Under the pieces are notes generated by a model. It saw only the letters and a program-made list of their open reading frames with translations, was not told the DNA's origin and did not search any database. From NCBI RefSeq assembly GCF_947623445.1, contig NC_135240.1, positions 27,280,001 to 27,344,000 of the forward strand: 64,000 bases of DNA, in the 5' to 3' direction. Source of the DNA: Clavelina lepadiformis (taxonomy: Eukaryota > Chordata > Ascidiacea > Aplousobranchia > Clavelinidae). Below, one piece after another: positions 37,401 to 48,364 of the stretch (its first letter is position 1; each line of letters opens with the position of its first letter). A program made the position numbers and the translations under genes.

Positions 37401-40400
37401 GTTGAAAGAGATAAATAAAGAAAGAAAATTTATGGGTTTGTTTTTGTACTGCGTTAACCATGCCCTGTTGTGCTCTCTTACTCCATCCACTGACCATGTT
37501 TTTGACACAGGCATGCAACCTTTAGATGAATTTTCTATGGAACAAATCATGGAAGAGTTAGAGACGCAGGTTAGGAGTTGCAGCTGTAAAACTGATTTCA
37601 GATTTATGTTGAAAAATCTTAGCTCGTATGCCATAACAGCCAGCAAAGCTTGATAAGTATTATGTGCTGACTAAGTACCTGTGATTTATACAGTGTCATG
37701 AGAATATGCAAATTGCTATCCAAACAAAAGAAGGACTCGGCATTGAATATGATGAAGACGTCGTATGTGATGTCTGTAGATTGGTAAGTGTGTAGAATAA
37801 TCTCAAAGTAATTTTCAATATGCACCGGACTTACATTTCTGTTGCCTGTAAAAGTATTTTCACTTCATTTGTCGCGTGACATGTTTGACAGCCTGACTGC
37901 GAGGAAGGCAACGAAATGGTCTTCTGCGACGGCTGCAACCTCTGCGTCCACCAAGCATGCTACGGTATCTTAAAGGTATCTATCAAGGAAAAACTACTTT
38001 ATGCTCTCCCACATCAAACCACTTTGATCCGACAATTTCTAAAGGTGCCGGAAGGAAGTTGGTTGTGTCGTCCTTGCTCTTTGGGGATCCGAGGATCAGC
38101 CGTGTGCATCCTCTGCGACAGGAAGGGTGGAGCGATGAAGAGCACACGATCCGGGAACAAATGGGCTCACGTCAGTTGCGCTCTGTGGATCCCCGAGATA
38201 TCCATCGCTGATCCCGAACGAATGGAGCCAATTACCAAGGTCAGGTTCCGTAAATATTTTAGGATGTTCAAAGAAATCATGTTCAAAAGCGACACGACAC
38301 AAGTTAGCAGGTTATTAAATAGAGCTATTTGCTACAAGTTATTCTACTTGTATTTTCAAGCCATAGTTTAAATTCTCCGCAGGTATCCCACGTGCCTGCG
38401 TCACGCTGGTCTCTTCTCTGTAACTTGTGCAAGGAACGTGTGGGCGCCTGCATCCAGTGCAGTGTTAAACACTGTGTCACTGCTTACCATGTAACATGTG
38501 CGATTGAAGCGAAACTAGACATGATTGCTGACTGCCCAGACAAAGAGAGTGACTTTGCAGACGATGCCGTTATATTCAGGTAACTTACAATCCTGTTTGT
38601 GGTAGGTACAACGCTTTCTTATAACTTTTCGCTTGAAATGCCAATTGCTTCAAGAAACATGTTAACATAATGCTCCAAGCTTTACACGCATTGGTGTGTA
38701 TCGTTAACACAGTCAATGCATTGAGTAAGAATATTTCCAGTTACTATACTCATATGCTCATGTGTGAGTTGAGTCAGAGTTGTTGCAAACAAAGTGATCA
38801 ACTTGACTTGATCTCTCTGCCCAGGTCGTACTGCAAAAAGCACAGCAAGAATCGGAAGGACAGTGATGATGAGGAAGAGAGGAGTGACGAGGAACGGAGG
38901 AGCCAGAGGCATCATCGGATCATGGAGCTGGAGGAAGAGTTTTATACTTTGGTGAAAGCATCGGTGAGTCTCCACAACCTCTTTCTTCGAAACTCCGAAA
39001 AAGGACGAAGTGGCTGATGGAAGAAAACATCTTTTGTTGATCTTGGAGTTAATCTGGTTGATGTTGTAGGCTGTGGAAGACACTCTTAGCGTCCCGATTG
39101 AGACCGCGCAGCAGGTGATGGATTACTGGAAGTTGAAGAGGAAGAGCAACTTCAATCGACCACTTATCACTCCCAAGCATGAAGAGGACACCGCTCTTGC
39201 TGAAGCTGCAGAGACAAACCTGCAAAGGAGACTTCGCATGTTCACTCATCTTAGGTAATGTCTCATATATCTGGTGTCTCAGGTAATGTCTCATATATCT
39301 GGTGCAGTGCTTCCTTGGTCATCCTGACCTTGTTTAACTGGCAATCGATTGTCCGGTCGGCCGTTGCCTGATTAAGTGTCTTTTTGAGGTAGCAATACAG
39401 TAAAACAAACAAACTGTAAAGTTTCCTGCAACTATACTGTGTATCTGATATAGCGTATGCTCATAAATCTTGCTGCATTTGTAGTTTATCTTTAAAAACT
39501 AAATCCCATACTGTATCTCAAAACTTTGCGATGGCTTCAAATTTCAAAGGCAACGTTAAGTGTAAAAGGATTGTTTTATCTCTTGAATATGAAAATTCAA
39601 TTATCCATTTTTTTGCTAATCCGCTTCAAATTTCTAAAAACATTGTCCAGCTAGACCAGACAATTTAGGAAGCACTGTTATAAGGTAACATCTCATATTG
39701 ACTAAAAATGTGGTCGTTAACAAAAGTTGTGTGGATATTGATAGTCATGCATTGGTTAATCATAGCGTTATCACAATAAGTGGTGCGCGGTTAGGATTTG
39801 TGTATTTAATGATTGTTGCTGATTTTGCGTCAACTCCTGCCAGGCAAGATTTGGAAAGAGTTCGAAATCTTTGTTACATGATTGGCCGGCGTGAAAAAAC
39901 AAAGCGTGCCACTGTAAAGAACATGGAAAGTGTTTTTCTAACCCAGGTATAATATTTCGATGTTTGCAACAAAATAATCATAAATTGTGTAAAACTTTTT
40001 AGTTGATTTTTTCACAAATAGCTGAGTGGTTAACCACCTTCAAAATTCCTGGCATGTAAACTTCCTTCTTTATTCCTTTCTTTATTTTGAGTTTTCTTAT
40101 CCTGTATGTTGCTGAAGTTTTTTTATGATGTTGCTTTAACCTAGTATGCTACTGGCAAATGTTTTCATTTATTCTTCTAATCTCCCTCCAGATGAAGCTT
40201 TTGGAGCGGAGGATGTGTCACGACGAGCATTACGACACTCGCAGGATGGTGGTGACTCTGCAGAAGAGCAGTAAACCTCAGGTGTGCGAACTGGCCAGGA
40301 AGGAATCGCTTCTGCTGGCTAAGACCCCGGAGTGGACCCAGTCGTCTGAACGCAGCAACATGGAGACGAATGAACGGGAAGTGGAAGCGGTTGAGCAGGT

Positions 40401-43400
40401 GAAGGATGAAGCTGAAGATAAGGACGCTGGAAACATTGAGAATGATGAGCCTGAGAAAGTTCCTGTCGTGCCATCAAAGAACGGGTTACATCGAAAAGCG
40501 TTCTTATCTGCCACAAGGAAACGCGAAGCTCTCCTGCAGAAAAAATGCACTCTGAAACCCACGGAAGTGTCTAAAGATGTGTCTTCCCGAACTCCATTGC
40601 GATCTCAAAGAAAACGGAGTCTTCAAACAAACTCTGAATCCGATGCAGAGAGCGAAAATCGTGAACCGGAGTCGACTGCAGGCACGACGCGGAAGATGAG
40701 GCGGGCAAAAGCGCAAGCCTGGACTGCTTGGAGGAGTCAGGGAGCATCTGCATCTCCGTCAGCATTTACAGTGAAAACTGATAAAACTGTAGATGCTGGA
40801 TTCAATGAACCTCCGGCGAGAGTGAAAAAGTCTGACTCGTCAGAGAGCTCAAGGACTCGTTCCACTCAAGTTTTAACTCGTTCTGAAAGGAACAAAAGTG
40901 AAGTGAAAGATGCTGAGAAGAGGAGGAGTTCAGTGAACAACGAATCCATCCAGAGCAACAATGGACATCTGATTGTCAAATGGGACTCCGATAAGAATGA
41001 TAACCCTGATATTATGCAAAGGTCACCAAAAGTCTCACTTGAGAGAACTGCATTGCCAGAGAGAAGGCTCCGATCCAGCAGAAGTAAATCGAGTAAGTTG
41101 ATGACCTTCTCTTGCAGATCAGATTTGAGATTCAGTTGTTATCAATTTTAGTTTATCTTATTTTTCTTTTATGCATTTTTAAATTTAAGAAGAACGAAGA
41201 GAAGACATTTTGTATGATTTCTATGTTTTGTGTTGCAGGCAACTCTCAAAATGATGAAAAGTTGAGTGACAAAGAAGTGAAATTGTCGTCGTTGAAATCT
41301 CGAAATGAGGATTCAACTCGAACTCCGAGCATGACGACGGGACCGGCTACGAGGTCTCATTGTAGCTCCACCTCAACGGGATCAAACGAGACCTCGACCA
41401 GGCCTCCGAAGAGACTCGCGGCAAGCAATGCAAAAAACGAGTCAGGAGCTCTTGCTCGATCATGTGACAGCAGTGGCGAATCAGGCGAGAAGGGGATGTC
41501 ACATGGGCAAGGGCTCCGGAGAAAACGAACTTTTCCTCGACAAGAGGAATCCTCGAGTAAAAAAGAAAATCTGAAGAGAAATAAGAGATCAAAGGCAGTC
41601 ACCTCTCCAGATCCAGACTCCGGGGTGATGTTGAGCATCTCAAACATCCAGAAAGACGAAGATGATGGTGGTTACCGTGGTGACATGGATGAATCAGACT
41701 CGGACACATCATGTCCTTCTCGACACAAGATTAAGCACCCCGCATCATCAGGAGATGGTCGCCTCCTGAAGCGAGTCTCTGGGAGCGAGGATTCTGCTCC
41801 GGTTGGGAGACGACAACAAAAGATTAGTCCTTTGAAGCGCAAACGTTCACGGACACGTTATAATCGGCCTCGAGAGTCGACGAATGTTTTATTTAAAGGA
41901 TTTATGGATGTGGAAAGCAATGACATGAAAAAATCTCCTAGTGCTCCACCAAGTTCCACAAATCTTCCCTCTCCCAAGGAGCCAAAAAACGAGCATGCCG
42001 CCGGCGATCTTCCCGAGGTAAATACAGAACATAACCCAGCATCCTCTGTCGTCGGCGGCCTCGATTTAAAAGTATCCGACCCTTCCCTCATCCCTCCCTA
42101 CCATCTACCATACAAGCCTCCTTACATGAATGCAATGCATTACCAGGCTGCCCTCCTGCAAACCACTGGATTGTGCCCACAAGCTCACATGACTGGAATG
42201 CCGTGTTTGCCTCCAAATGTGTATTATCCTGTTCCACCATATGCAATGTGGCCCCCTCATGCAGGAGCAGGTCAGGCTCCCTACCCTTTAATGATGCATC
42301 AGAATATTCCTTCTGGAAGCCAGGATAATAATTCTCCGACCCTTGTGCTTCCGGATTCCACTCTTTCTCCAGAAAGTCAGCAGAAACCTGCGATTGTGAA
42401 TCAAACATCGGAGCAACTGGCGGATGATTCTACTGTCGTTTCCCTCGCATCCGGACTCCAGCCACAGGATGGCTCGTCGTCAGTGCTGTGTAAAGTGGAT
42501 GCTCCTGCTTCATCCTGCATCGAACCAGAGACCAAACTCCCCATCAAGAGTGAAGTGAATCACTCAGACTCCAACAAAAAGAAGAAACATAAAAAATCTA
42601 AAAAGAAGAAGAAAAAGAAAAGAAAACGGCAGAGTTCCATTGAATCGAGGCAGGATTCGTATTCGGAAGTTGATAGATTGAGCAGTGGAAGTGGTTATGA
42701 CGAATATTGTGTCGAATATTGTTCCACGCTTCCTACCAACCCTCCTGAAGACGAAGAAAATCTGAGTGTTGATGAATCTCGGAATAATTCATCTGAGCAT
42801 CCGACCAATTCATCCTTCGAGGAAGTTACTCCAGCGGAGCCACACAACAAACTTTTGCTCAAAATCGATAAAAAAATGTTGACTTTGAGTGAAGTGAAGG
42901 AATCTTCAGACAGAAGTTCTGAGGAAAACCAAAGAGATACAGATCCAAATGAGGATGAGAAAGGCATTATAATGCCTCTTAAACTCAAACTGTGCGGTCA
43001 GAAAAGCGATAGGACTTTACGCGGTGGTCTTGTTGCCCGTGAGTACCAGATCTTAGAACCAAATGCCAGTTCAGTGTCTAACGACATGGAGGATGGGAAT
43101 AAGACCGAAGAGGACGTAGATAATAAAGTTTGTATTCGTGGCCAAGCTGCTCTTTGTCGTCTTGGTCGTACAACTGCACCGGCAACTGTGAAATCTGGAA
43201 GAACTCGCCACTTAGAGACTTTGGAAACCGGGCAAAACTCCTCAAACATTTCTATGGGAGAAAGTGGAAGTCAGCCACAACTACCTCCAGTGGATGAATC
43301 ATGTTGTTCCAAAAAAGTTCCATCGGAGCCAAGGAAAAGGGGTCGTCCTAGGAAAGTGCCTAGGTCTGCTTCGAAGAGCAATACAAGTTCCAATACCTCC

Positions 43401-44409
43401 ACCTCCGTAAGTCTTCCCACATCCTCTGCTGTGGGAAACTTGAGCGTGGACGCATCTCAGGATAAAATCCGTCCTGCTCCTCCCTTCTCACCATCATCGC
43501 TGCAGCCAGAGCGTCACTGGAAGAAGAGAAAAGTCCGAGAGCACGAGACCTCTGTTACCACGGAAACAACTCCCGATGACGTGGGGATGGCATCGAATCT
43601 GTTTCCAGAAATTCTCCGTAGGATAAGCTCTCCTCCTGGTGAAACATCTGGCATAAATTCTTCATCTAGTGCACTTCAAAAACCTCAAGAACCTACCCCG
43701 AGTACTGCCAAAAGTTCATCTCCTGACAAAACACTGCATACTGTGGAAAATCAAGTTTCAAATGGTGAATATTATTGTATTTAAACAGGGGGTCCCCAAC
43801 CTTTTTTATTCCACATGCCCCTATGAAACTTTTCGTATTTTGTCGCGTCACTTCTGTGAAATACATCTTTGACCAACAAAAATTAAGTACTTTGGGAACC
43901 AAATAGTTTTCTTTCCCAAGGTTCCGCATCCCCGGTTGGGAATCCTCTGCGTTAAGATTTCGTCTTTTGTCATGCTGTCTGCTTTTGGTTTTCCGATAAC
44001 TGATGGCTCTGTTAATTTTTATTCCACAGAAAAACCAAAGTATTCAAAATCTTCACCAAAGAGACATGAGCCTTCACTTGCAGCAGAAAAATTTAACTCA
44101 GGAAAAGTTTCGAGAAGTGAAGCAGCAGACGGTCTGCCTCCTGTGTCACCTTACAAGTATGTTGTCATTTTATCTTTGTCACCTTACAATACTCGATCGA
44201 ATTCAACTGAATTATTTTCAAGGTTCACGGTATCCAGCAAGTTTCAGAAGAAGACGTCGGTTCCCTCAGGGTCAGAAAGTTCAGAGAAGTTGTCAGCTTT
44301 GAACAGATTAATCACTAACAAAAACCAACCAAAGCGTACAACGGCAGAGTCAAAGAAACCCGGGCAGTCTGTCAACGATCCTTATGAATTTGCAGATTTC
44401 GGAAGTTAA
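34195..44409 (+). CDS. JADE: Jade-family PHD-finger protein (HBO1 acetyltransferase scaffold) with long C-terminal extension
   Basis: Seventeen exons: 34195-34330 (less certain), 34759-35045, 35199-35315, 37091-37167, 37287-37435, 37511-37569, 37694-37783, 37892-37975, 38045-38239, 38383-38579, 38825-38963, 39070-39254, 39844-39946, 40192-41092, 41239-43764, 44030-44156, 44223-44409. The phases close to 1852 residues. Recognisable parts: [19 protein letters not shown] and [10 protein letters not shown]; the EPC-like segment [14 protein letters not shown]1 (CDVC...VFCDGC...HQACYG...WLCRPC, about 298-346); the extended PHD2 with [12 protein letters not shown] and TAYHVTCA (to about 463); then [17 protein letters not shown] and [22 protein letters not shown] helices. 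Jade proteins scaffold HBO1/ING complexes that acetylate histones. The remaining roughly 1250 residues are Ser/Lys-rich with a poly-Lys nuclear signal (near 42580-42630) and an AT-hook-like KRGRPRK (near 43340). Vertebrate Jades are about 800 residues; fly rhinoceros is also very long. An alternative in-frame ATG is at 34947. Confidence 0.93.
34478..34572. repeat. Short hairpin repeat, copy 4
   Basis: The arms AGTATACAAGTGCGCAATCA and (inverted) ATATACAAGTGCACAACCAG pair well. The interior TACTAGACCCAGCTACTG and AATTGTGATTTCAT parallels copies 1 and 3, with the CRE-like site decayed. It lies in the first Jade intron. Confidence 0.65.
39253..39304 (+). repeat. Tandem 28-bp duplication that copies a Jade splice donor
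   Basis: AGGTAATGTCTCATATATCT is repeated exactly 28 bases apart (39253 and 39281). The first copy is the donor of exon 39070-39254; the second offers an identical donor. Using the second would add 28 nt and break the frame. Confidence 0.9.
43786..43949. mobile_element. hAT-like relic in a Jade intron
   Basis: The ends CAGGGGGTCCCCAACCTTTT and the inverted CGGTTGGGAATCCTCTG are hAT-like. The flanking 8-mers agree at only about half the positions, so it is old. It starts 21 nt beyond the donor of the giant exon 41239-43764 and supplies the in-frame stop seen if that donor is not used. Confidence 0.6.
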
Positions 44410-44635
44410 CATATTCCCACCAGCATGGATGTAGCAATATTGTTATGAAAACTGCCTGCTGTAAATGTATTGTGTGTAACTGTCTTGACTGAACATGTAA
44501 AGTTCGTTTGTTGAAAACAATTTTAATCTAATTTAAACTTTTTGACTTGAAACGTATTTTACATTTTGTGTCTTGTATGTGGTGATCGTTGTGCCGAGGT
44601 CGCCGAGTTTTATCGCTCCATTCTACTGAATTCAT

Positions 44636-44689
44636 TTTATTTTATTTTCAATCTATTTTCGCAACTGAGATGCTTCTTCTATTAATAAA
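44636..44689. terminator. Opposed poly(A) signals of Jade (+) and ZC3HC1 (-)
   Basis: Plus-strand AATAAA at 44684-44689 is 275 nt after the Jade stop. TTTATT at 44636-44641 and 44641-44646 gives two overlapping minus-strand AATAAA signals about 280 nt after the ZC3HC1 stop. The signals again cross, so the 3' UTRs should overlap. Confidence 0.6.
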
Positions 44690-44925
44690 AAACGTTAAAA
44701 ATATGTTGTACAGTGCTTCTGCTAAAACCTTCAGTTGCAGGTTGGTTAAATTCAGGATAAATTTGAACATTATTGTATTATACTATGACCTGGGTGTGAT
44801 GAGTAAAAAATTTTACCTGTAATTTGCCCAGTAAATGCTTTACCATTCTATTCTACTCCATTTCAATCAAATGGGCGTCAATATATTTGCGCTAAATGAA
44901 AGTTTGCACAGACGCCATACAAAGG

Positions 44926-46773
44926 TCAAATGAGAGCAACATTCTGAGCTTCGTGATGAGGAGACGACCACTCATCCAACATCTTCATCGCCCGCTGCAC
45001 AGCCGCCGCAGGAGGAGTCTTGTAAGGAGTGTTTTTCATCGAACAACGTTCACCTGACTTCAGCGGAGTTGTATTTGCTCCAGAAAGATCAGCGACAGGC
45101 AGAAGAAAATCACGAACTATTTTCCATCCAGCTGGTTTATCTTCGTTCACCACTGATGACGACAAACCAATCTATGAGCATAGGGATGTTAAATATTTAC
45201 TAATTGCTACAATCACTACAGTCAGCATCAAATCATTTAATTGATCTCAATTAGATAGATTGGAAAGATTTGAACCAACCAGATTTGCAGCAGAAAGTGA
45301 GCTTAGAGTAGTAACCCAGGGCGACCAAACATGGTGCTGATTGACAGGATGGAAGAATTGTTTTTTAATAACCTGCCAGAATCAACAAATTCAATTCGGT
45401 GCCTGCTAGGGTATCAGCATGATGAAATTCTACAAGTGTAGGTATTCACCAGGAGTGATTCATGTCGTTGTTTCTTTGCAGGGGTAGGTTGGAAATCATT
45501 GTCTTCGTCACTAATGGAATGAAAATTCCACAAACCAATCGTCCTTCCAGTTTCCTCACACTCAACACCCGGATTGCCCGACACCAGGTTAAAGCTGCTA
45601 AAGAAGAATGTTTAAAATGTGCACAAACAACAACATGAGCATCCTATCATGCACGCAAGTGTACCTTGCATCCCACCCGCATAATGCTAACAATGCCGCA
45701 GAGATTTTAACTTTATCGTGAACTGACGAGATACACTTCAACAATTCTTCGTCCTCTGAGGAAGATTCATCCAAAAACTGACAAATCACATCTTCGTTCA
45801 AGTTCTGAGAAGAGAAGCATTAATATCACACCATACCACACTGTACACATATTTATAATAAGCCTCAATCAATGCAAGATAGTTTCAACCATGTCTTTGT
45901 GCACTTCTGCTGTCATCACAGGCAGCTTCTCTCGCAAGCTCATCAAGTTTTCAAAACGTTTGAAGAACTTCTTCTTCAAATCAAGCTTGTCTTGTATCGA
46001 CAGATATTGCACATCATCAAACGGGTGCAAAAGGACATCGCTGCAATAATTGCTCGGCCATGAACAGATCCTTAAATGCCCGCGGATCACATTCTCTTGA
46101 GCTTTCTCACATTCGGACCGATCTAGAAAAGCAGTGCTTGCAGCCAATCGCCATTCTTACATCGCATATGACACACTTTACACAAATAGTACAAACTGAT
46201 TACAGTTGTCCTTGTTAGGCCAAGGTAGTCTAACGGCGATAACAACCGAGCAGGTGCAGCATTTTGCAATATCCTCCCCAATGCATTCCCAACCATACTG
46301 GGCAAGCAAGGGGGGACTGAGAGAAAGAGGCTTCCCACACCACAGAGATGACTGAGGATATGACGTTAAGGTAAATTTAAAGGACGTAAGAAAATTAGGT
46401 TTTTACAATTTAGCAACTGAAGCAATATTTTATATATATCAATAACAATTTAAACTGCCATGTTGAGACTTTATAACTGAACAACAAAGGATACCGTAAA
46501 GGTTTTGACTCTCTTCTGAAATGCTTCCTTTGACCTTGGGCTTGGAGTAGGTTTTATTTCTGATGTTTCATTTTGAACTTGAGATTTATCTAAATCAACA
46601 GATTTGTCTCTGCAGTCAACCGTCGAGTTATTAACATTTTCCGATTCATCAGTGGATCCCTCATTCTCAAGTGAAGAGATTAAATCAGACATTACGTTCT
46701 TAACCAAATCAACAACAGATTTGGATGGCCTCATGGCAGTGGGAATGTTCACAGGAGACATGGTTGATGCCAT
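44926..46773 (-). CDS. ZC3HC1: ZC3HC1/NIPA zinc-finger C3HC protein
   Basis: Six exons in coding order: 46773-46495, 46351-46204, 46122-45890, 45804-45665, 45597-45450, 45171-44926; 397 residues, all phases consistent. Recognition rests on SKEAFQKRVKTFT leading into WCGKP, LSPPLLAQYGWECI and the Cys pair CCTC, then a helix with HLRICSWP, then ISAALLALCGW followed by TIGLWNF. These are the two halves of the C3HC/Rsm1 zinc-finger-like module. The C-terminus GWKIVRDFLL...RAMKMLDEW also fits. The mammalian protein is nuclear, described as an F-box-like SCF adaptor for cyclin B1 and a nuclear-basket component; it is about 500 residues, so this one is shorter, mostly in the linker. The first ATG is only 4 nt after the LAMTOR3 stop, suggesting a shared pre-mRNA. 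Confidence 0.93.
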
Positions 46774-46777
46774 AGCT

Positions 46778-47318
46778 TCAGTCTTTGACAATTTGCTTCA
46801 AAACTTCAAGAGATGGCTTCAGCTCAGCACCAAGGTTAAGAATGAGGCCGGTGTTAGCGGAACTGCTTGCGATGAAGCTGATGGTCAGCGGTTGCCTGAT
46901 AACATTTAACATAGACATAACCACGATTGGGCACTTAATGAAAGAACCTACTTGTTAAAGTGGACGACGGTGTAATTGTTGTAACAGCAGATAAAGTAGT
47001 CGTTCTTCCCAAGACCAAGTTTTCCCGATAAATCTGACGCGAGTGGAAACGTGCTCAAAAACCCAGACCTCAATGCAAATTCTGGAGCTTTATCGTTAGT
47101 AACCTAAAACATAAAGGCAAGACATTTTAACTAATACTTCTCACTGGAAAATGAACATTCAAAATATTGATGCTATACCAGGAGAATCTATGACACTGTG
47201 TTCACGTCATTGTTACCTTCAGGACCGGAACTCCGTCTCTGTCAGAAACGACAATGGCAACTAATCCCTTGATGCTACTCAACTGGCGATATAAATATTT
47301 CTTCAGATCTTCAGACAT
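46778..47318 (-). CDS. LAMTOR3: LAMTOR3 (MP1), Ragulator subunit
   Basis: Three exons in coding order: 47318-47217, 47103-46952, 46895-46778; 123 residues, close to the 124 of the human protein. Clear family sequence runs through the whole protein: MSEDLKKYLYRQL at the start, VAIVVSDRDGVPVLK, LRSGFLSTFPLASD, and PLTISFIASSSANTGLI near the end. It is a roadblock/LC7-fold protein that pairs with LAMTOR2 in the Ragulator complex on late endosomes and lysosomes, where it scaffolds MEK1/ERK signalling and mTORC1 activation by Rag GTPases. The TGA stop is 46780-46778; ZC3HC1 begins 4 nt later on the same strand. No poly(A) signal lies between them. The nearest minus-strand AATAAA (46558-46553) is inside ZC3HC1 exon 1. 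Confidence 0.95.
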
Positions 47319-47506
47319 TTTCCGAAAATTTCATTTGTAATTTTACCTTTTTATTTCTTTAAAATCTTTCTGCTAAAGTCAAACAGAAACATCCAATAAT
47401 CAAAAAATTCCAAAATTGAAAAACAAATGATTGAAAATGCCTTGATTATACAAAGCTTCTTTGATGACAGACGTCGTAAGAAAATCAGTTAAATTATGAC
47501 ATATAT

Positions 47507-47839
47507 CAGGGGTGGCCAACCAGTCAGAGACTAAGAGCCTCACTTCTTACTGTGTTAACCGCAAAGAGCCACAACATAAACATTATGATTTATGACGCTG
47601 TTTCTTATTACGTCATAATACTGCATCAGATATTGTTTCAGTTTCATTATCTTTAACCTGGGTCGGTTTCTGATGTAATCAGTAATTATTTCGCAAATAT
47701 CAATCGAACATTAGCCAGTATAGATTACTTTTCTGTATTATTTATCTGCCTAAAATATGTAAAGTGTGCTCTATTTTGGAGGTTCAATATGAACAAAAAA
47801 GCCGCATGCGGCTCGCAAGCCGCGGGTTGGCCAGCCCTG
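47507..47839. mobile_element. hAT-type MITE between OSTM1 and LAMTOR3
   Basis: A 333-bp element with ends CAGGGGTGGCCAACCAGTC and the inverted GGGTTGGCCAGCCCTG, with GAGCC/GGCTC motifs inside. The flanking 8-mers ACATATAT and ATGTATAT agree at six positions. It contains TTACGTCATAA. Confidence 0.8.
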
Positions 47840-47980
47840 ATGTATATGACACATTGACAATCAAACTGATTAATTGAATGCAGATTCGAAAAAACTAACG
47901 ATTTTAATCCATAACAGACACATGGCTGCACAAGGTATGTGAGGAATAAGAATAACGGCAGGCAAGGTATGTGGTATAGG

Positions 47981-48253
47981 TTAGGGGTGTTCAAATGATT
48001 TCTGCCATGATCAACCGCAGCCAAACCTGACAACATGATGATCCACTAAATACGAATAGTAAACATATTGGACATAAAAGTCAAAAGTGAAATGTGCTAC
48101 AGCTGCAAGATTGTTTCAGTGAGATAAATGATGAGTTGTTTTAGATCTCACAATAGCTACATGAAAATACTGTAAAAAGTTTTTTATTTCAAGATTACAT
48201 TGCAAGATGAAAAGAATCGGATCGAGATCGAAATCTACAATTTGAACGCCCCC
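47981..48253. mobile_element. hAT-type MITE, perfect 8-bp target duplication
   Basis: A 273-bp element with left end (TTA)GGGGTGTTCAAAT and the inverted right end GGGGGCGTTCAAATT, flanked by identical GGTATAGG copies (47973-47980 and 48254-48261). The left terminus has lost the usual CAG. It carries the only canonical minus-strand AATAAA (48188-48183) near the OSTM1 3' end. Confidence 0.8.
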
Positions 48254-48364
48254 GGTATAGGTCATACAAAACGTAATCCTTAAGAAATGCACCATGCTGC
48301 AGCATTACACTTTTAAAAGAAAATAAAAGAGCACAGTGACAATGACAAACAGTTAAAGTTTGTA

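Noticed and set aside
43765..43784. End of the giant Jade exon reading on to a stop at 43782
   Set aside because: A donor after 43764 (AATG|GTGAAT) joins in phase to 44030, and the read-through stop lies right beside an inserted hAT relic.
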